NCBI RefSeq assembly: GCF_007741515.1
Contig: NZ_CP036263.1
Location: forward strand, 248,001 to 312,000
Length of the DNA stretch: 64,000 nucleotides
Origin: Adhaeretor mobilis
GTDB lineage: Bacteria > Planctomycetota > Planctomycetia > Pirellulales > Lacipirellulaceae
Direction: 5' to 3'
This document shows positions 61,301 to 64,000 of this stretch, one piece after another. The first letter of the stretch is position 1, and every line of letters starts with the position of its first letter. The notes under the pieces are model-generated. The model worked only from the letters and a program-made list of their open reading frames with translations, was not told the origin of the DNA and did not search any database. Made by a program: the position numbers and the translations under genes.

Positions 61301-62810
61301 CAACGCACGCCGCATGGCCGACTTCTATCTCACTTGGAATCTCAACGTACCCAAGGAGACGGAGCTAATAGAAAAAGCAAAGCCCTACATTAACCGCATC
61401 CTGAAAGATGCCAACGAAGGAAAGTATTCGTTCGATACGGACAACGCCCGCTGGGCTCTCCGCAAGGCCGCTACTATGATGGCGCGTACCGGCGACTATC
61501 GCGACTCGCTCAAAGCAGAACGGCTGCTCACCACAGCTTACGAAAAGTCTGCCAACAAAGAGCGAATGGCCGGTTTGCTCGCCGATATCTTTTCCGTGCG
61601 AAGAGATCCCGCCTCCTGGTTGAAAGCCGTGGAGATTTTCAGTGATCTGAAACAAACAAGTAAGCTTACCAAAGCGGGAGACGTACGTCTCGGACAGCTA
61701 CTCTACCAAGTGGGCGAGTGGGAGGCTTGCCAGGACCACATGGAAGATTTGATCGGCCGTTACCCGGAAGATGTTAAGCTGCGTGTGCGCTATCTCGGCA
61801 TGCTCATCGAGCAACGCGAGTTTGAAAAAGCAGACCAGTGGTTGACCGGCATTCAAGAGTTTGATGAGACGGGAGAGCTAACCCTCGAACTGCGGGCCCA
61901 ACTGGCCTCAGCTCGTGGAGACATGGAACAAGCTCGCCAGATCCTGCAACGAGTGACTCCCGACGTGAGAAAACTCACTAAAGCTACCCTCCCAAAATTG
62001 CTCACGGTTGCTGGCTTTGCCCAGCGCGTTGAAGACTACGAGTACGCAGAGAGTCTCTACGAAAACTATCTGCGCTTCGATAAGAACCCCCAGGTGTTCA
62101 TGCAACTTGCAGCGTTAAGAGCCAATCACTTAAATGCAGAGCAAGGCTTGCAGGAATTGCAGCAATTCTTCTCGAAAAACATCGACTCGGTCTTGCAGCA
62201 GGCAGTCGCGGTTTATCGCAGTCGCCGTGCGGAGTATGGCGATCGGCTTGACGAGACTATCAACAAGATGGTCAAAGCGGCTTTACGAGACGACCCCGAA
62301 TCTGCTAGGCGACTACTTGCCGAGGCAGAGATGCTAGAGATCCAGGAAAACTACGACGGGGCGATTGCCGCCTACGAGGCGATCCTCGATCGCGACGATA
62401 TCCCTGAAACCCTGCGTGCAAGCGGCATGAACAACTTGGCGTTCCTCTACGCACTGACCGGACGCGAACAGGACAAGGCGTTACGACTCGTCAACGACAC
62501 CATCGAACTCATTGGGCCGCTTTCCGATGTGCTCGATACCCGCGGATTGATTCATGTTGCTCGCGGAGAAGGGCTCGACGCCGCAAAGGACATGCGCATG
62601 GCCATTCGTATCGGTGCCACACCAAGCAAATACTTCCACCTAGCTCAGGCAGAACTCTTGGCTGGCAATGAGGAGGCCGCCCTAGAGGCGTGGGACCGCG
62701 GGGAGAAGATCGGCTTGGAAGCGTCTGTGCTCACTCCGTTGGAGCAGGAGGGCTTCAAGCAGGCAGAACGAAAAATCGAATCCATTCGTGCCAAAGGTGC
62801 CGAGCTCTAG
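58365..62810 (+). CDS. Giant membrane-anchored TPR protein (PEP-CTERM-system type)
   Basis: The 1481-residue protein has one N-terminal membrane segment (about residues 8-30, ILLASLVGGFLVFSGASYAFW). Many TPR-like helical repeats follow, for example ADRYEEEGKQADALKNLDQYL and EALKFYREGAEKFPENAAF. A charged coiled-coil region lies near residues 240-300. The size and anchor resemble TPR proteins of PEP-CTERM systems such as PrsT-like proteins, though the family match is by eye. It most likely scaffolds envelope assembly on the periplasmic side. It follows a TIGR03790 gene, repeating the pairing at 30.7-34.3 kb. Confidence 0.82.
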   Translation: MQRYRVNYILLASLVGGFLVFSGASYAFWNYQVNRNATDLLDLADRYEEEGKQADALKNLDQYLRLRRDDDEVRIRMANLAQEISAQDQASIDDYRKAYAVLEDALRRTDDPGIRRKFADIQLKFGRPIDALKTLEPLIELEPNNTELQALKTLCLFQAKKFKPMLKQGYAMIGYNPISEEFDLEKATAPGELETYDLLSRYLSTIGENEELNSRIIEQMVIANPDTFKSHLMNYKVVSRRLQNEKARTERETTTYEQAVVKSPTPSRKEAARKELEAKEAEFKAQLEEIEAEAEASLAKAYELGPEEEQVLLAMGNEERTEERFDEALKFYREGAEKFPENAAFPLAISQTQLANEDPEAARATLAAAVKEFGVERGYPLAKSYMELLLQDKDEQAIDRQISAFEKGKHPIFEEVADFYRARQAQMNRDFKKAIQIYRRVRPKLTGDRGLQLQAGVYQAACHAALEEGDLALDIYRSLAQTFPGNALVEKQLKAIERSQGSEGSDSPERELQRMIDVQLAREESEQDWNPIQLYIDGLVDRKLTTEARKHLYEAQVAVARGLWDEAQDRIREGYAKDSEDINIHYSVARLLNVMPNKGPAVAMKSLDKTVKKFGDSAYSRIMLADLLASLYRKTGDEEVADQIRTVAEDMGDWTIDQKANVWNAVGSQYRRLKKYDEAWQATLQATKLTPNSVKLYDALFDIGYQERNDARMEEAQELLLKYLGDKNDPAYLALGAKRILIGVTSGALAREELTKAEAMVDRALKARPSWSELNILKGQLALQGASSSQDLSLAVESFRQAIKNSRATPNVVAILVQLLARQGNYAEAYQQMQAIPHSVRSQYLGQVEADVLSNNGDSAGAYKSAETLAKAAPDNGNVQAWFAEIARNADKLDDALEAANRTVEILPDSFGAWTTLVNVLISRKEFDEVESTLRKAQLALDASYIPTLTAYYYKRSGKWQRAENIYLTIWGEEDSDGSNARRMADFYLTWNLNVPKETELIEKAKPYINRILKDANEGKYSFDTDNARWALRKAATMMARTGDYRDSLKAERLLTTAYEKSANKERMAGLLADIFSVRRDPASWLKAVEIFSDLKQTSKLTKAGDVRLGQLLYQVGEWEACQDHMEDLIGRYPEDVKLRVRYLGMLIEQREFEKADQWLTGIQEFDETGELTLELRAQLASARGDMEQARQILQRVTPDVRKLTKATLPKLLTVAGFAQRVEDYEYAESLYENYLRFDKNPQVFMQLAALRANHLNAEQGLQELQQFFSKNIDSVLQQAVAVYRSRRAEYGDRLDETINKMVKAALRDDPESARRLLAEAEMLEIQENYDGAIAAYEAILDRDDIPETLRASGMNNLAFLYALTGREQDKALRLVNDTIELIGPLSDVLDTRGLIHVARGEGLDAAKDMRMAIRIGATPSKYFHLAQAELLAGNEEAALEAWDRGEKIGLEASVLTPLEQEGFKQAERKIESIRAKGAEL

Positions 62811-63078
62811 AATCGCTGGGAAACCTCAGGGGTGGTTCTGCGGATTATCCCGACCGTAGCGAGCAACGTGACGCCGGCACCCATAGTGAGTACCATAGAG
62901 AGATCGAAGCTAGGCGTGCAACCGTCGGCGTGCTTGGTATCATAATATCCAAGGGATGGCCGCTTGGACGATCACTCGTCTCGCTCAACCCTATTGCTGT
63001 GCTGTGGTACAAAATTGTGTGTTGATAAACTGTATTGATAAACTGCGCCGCTAGTCTGGTGCCTCAGGGAGTTCCTCT
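62811..63078. other. Spacer with a 13-bp direct repeat
   Basis: About 270 bp with no supported gene. TTGATAAACTGTA at 63022-63034 is directly followed by TTGATAAACTG (63035-63045), 34 bp before the start of the last gene. Its position suggests a regulatory site, but no factor can be named. Confidence 0.45.
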
Positions 63079-64000
63079 ATGTTACTCAAACGCTACCGCA
63101 TTGCTCTGTTGGCAATCGCCTGTATGTCGATTTCGATAGGCTTCACTGACACGACGTTTGCTCAGCGGCGATCGAGTACATCTGCTGTTCTGGGCCGCGG
63201 TATACACTCCTACTTCGATGGGCAATCCTACGAAGCAGAGAGACAACTGACGTCTGCAATTTCGGCCGGAGTCAGCGATCCACTCGCCTTCTACTTCCGC
63301 GGTCTCTCGCGACTCAGCCAGGGTCGCCAATTTGAAGCCGAACAAGACTTTCAGATCGGGGCCGCGCTCGAGGCACGCAACTCGCCAAGTGGTCGCGGCA
63401 TAAGTCGGGCGCTTACTCGTGTGCAAGGTGTGCACCGACGAACTCTGGAAAAATTCCGTCGCCAGGGGCGCCTCACCAATGCCAACGCAGCTACCCAAGA
63501 AGCTCAAGCCAAGTACCGTAAACTCACCACACGCGAAACTTATGTACTAAGAAAGCCTGTCGAACTCCCCGTAGCGCAATTGCTAGAGCCCTCTTCAGTG
63601 GAAATCGTCACCCCCGATTCTCAAGTGATGCCCGGCACCTACGTCGAGTCGGCTCCGGTTCAACCCGCGATCTCGAAGCCATCGCTGGAGGAATCCCCAT
63701 TCGGTGAGCCCGTTAGTGAGCCCGTTGTCGCGCAGCCTTCCAAGGACGTAGCCAATAAGCCAGTCCCAACAGCTGAATCTGCAGCGCCCTCGCCGTTTGA
63801 ACCTTCGCCCGCACCAGCAGCTCCTGTAACGGTCGATAGTGGCGATGCATTATTCGGTGACTCCGAACCAGCCAAAACTGCGGTCACCGAATCGACGCCC
63901 CTTCAGCCAGTTCCACAACCAGTGCCAGCTCCGCAGCCAGAACCAGTCGCCGAGCCGCATGTGGTTGCGAACGAAAGCGACGAAGACCCCTTCAGTGCTC
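63079..64000 (+). CDS. Secreted Pro-rich protein with N-terminal TPR-like region, partial
   Basis: I read an open frame from ATG 63079 to the right edge, 307 complete codons with no stop. It has a signal peptide (LLKRYRIALLAIACMSISIG, cleavage near TFA). A TPR-like segment follows (GIHSYFDGQSYEAERQLTSA, YFRGLSRLSQGRQFEAEQDF), and from about residue 170 there is a Pro/Ala/Glu-rich disordered part with repeated EPV and PQPVPAPQPEPV units. The 3' end is outside the window. It may be exported with the upstream TPR protein. Function is unknown. Confidence 0.78.
   Translation, partial: MLLKRYRIALLAIACMSISIGFTDTTFAQRRSSTSAVLGRGIHSYFDGQSYEAERQLTSAISAGVSDPLAFYFRGLSRLSQGRQFEAEQDFQIGAALEARNSPSGRGISRALTRVQGVHRRTLEKFRRQGRLTNANAATQEAQAKYRKLTTRETYVLRKPVELPVAQLLEPSSVEIVTPDSQVMPGTYVESAPVQPAISKPSLEESPFGEPVSEPVVAQPSKDVANKPVPTAESAAPSPFEPSPAPAAPVTVDSGDALFGDSEPAKTAVTESTPLQPVPQPVPAPQPEPVAEPHVVANESDEDPFSA

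Noticed and set aside
1-64000. tRNA genes, CRISPR arrays or intact insertion sequences
   Set aside because: I looked for T-loop GTTCGA patterns, evenly spaced repeats and transposase motifs and found none that held up; a dedicated scan could still find a tRNA I missed.

Overview
The window looks like chromosomal DNA of a planctomycete (Planctomycetota, Pirellulales-like), judged from protein content only. Indicators are an exosortase fused to an EpsI-like domain, several secreted proteins ending in PEP-CTERM sorting tags, two TIGR03790-family proteins, a DUF1570 putative metallopeptidase, an EF-G of the mitochondrial/spirochaete/planctomycete type, and many TPR proteins. No rRNA, tRNA, CRISPR array or intact insertion sequence was found.

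Region 1 (1-28.8 kb) is an exopolysaccharide/O-antigen-type locus. A Wzz/GumC-type chain-length regulator runs off the left edge on the minus strand. It is separated from the plus-strand operon by about 0.8 kb of non-coding DNA with hairpins in front of a NusG-like antiterminator. Then come conserved sugar-nucleotide genes (UDP-HexNAc dehydrogenase, NDP-sugar epimerase, PglF/CapD-type 4,6-dehydratase, WecB-type 2-epimerase). Next is a visibly AT-richer cassette (about 7.6-21.1 kb) with flippase, methyltransferase, glycosyltransferases, Wzy-like polymerase, acyltransferase, polysaccharide deacetylase and a PaaK/CapK-like ligase. A more GC-rich block follows: a glycosyltransferase without a normal start codon, a PglC-like phosphoglycosyl transferase, an acyl carrier protein, an AMP-forming ligase, an SDR reductase, a NeuD/PglD acyltransferase and a PglD-PglE fusion. 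Together these could make and attach an N-acylated 4-amino-sugar of the bacillosamine type and build a Wzx/Wzy-dependent polymer.

Region 2 (28.9-40.2 kb) is a protein-sorting module: an exosortase with a C-terminal EpsI-like domain, a TPR membrane protein, a TIGR03790 protein, and five probable sorted proteins with PEP-CTERM-type tails, one of them trypsin-like. A PEP-CTERM-system CAAX-protease-related protein lies at 45 kb. A second TIGR03790 gene next to a 1481-residue TPR protein lies at 56-63 kb, so the TIGR03790 + TPR pairing occurs twice.

Region 3 (40.6-64 kb) mixes housekeeping genes (sdhB, an RRM protein, EF-G, fumC) with secreted or membrane proteins of unknown role. It holds two long near-perfect palindromic elements around 50-51 kb. 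A secreted Pro-rich protein is cut by the right edge.
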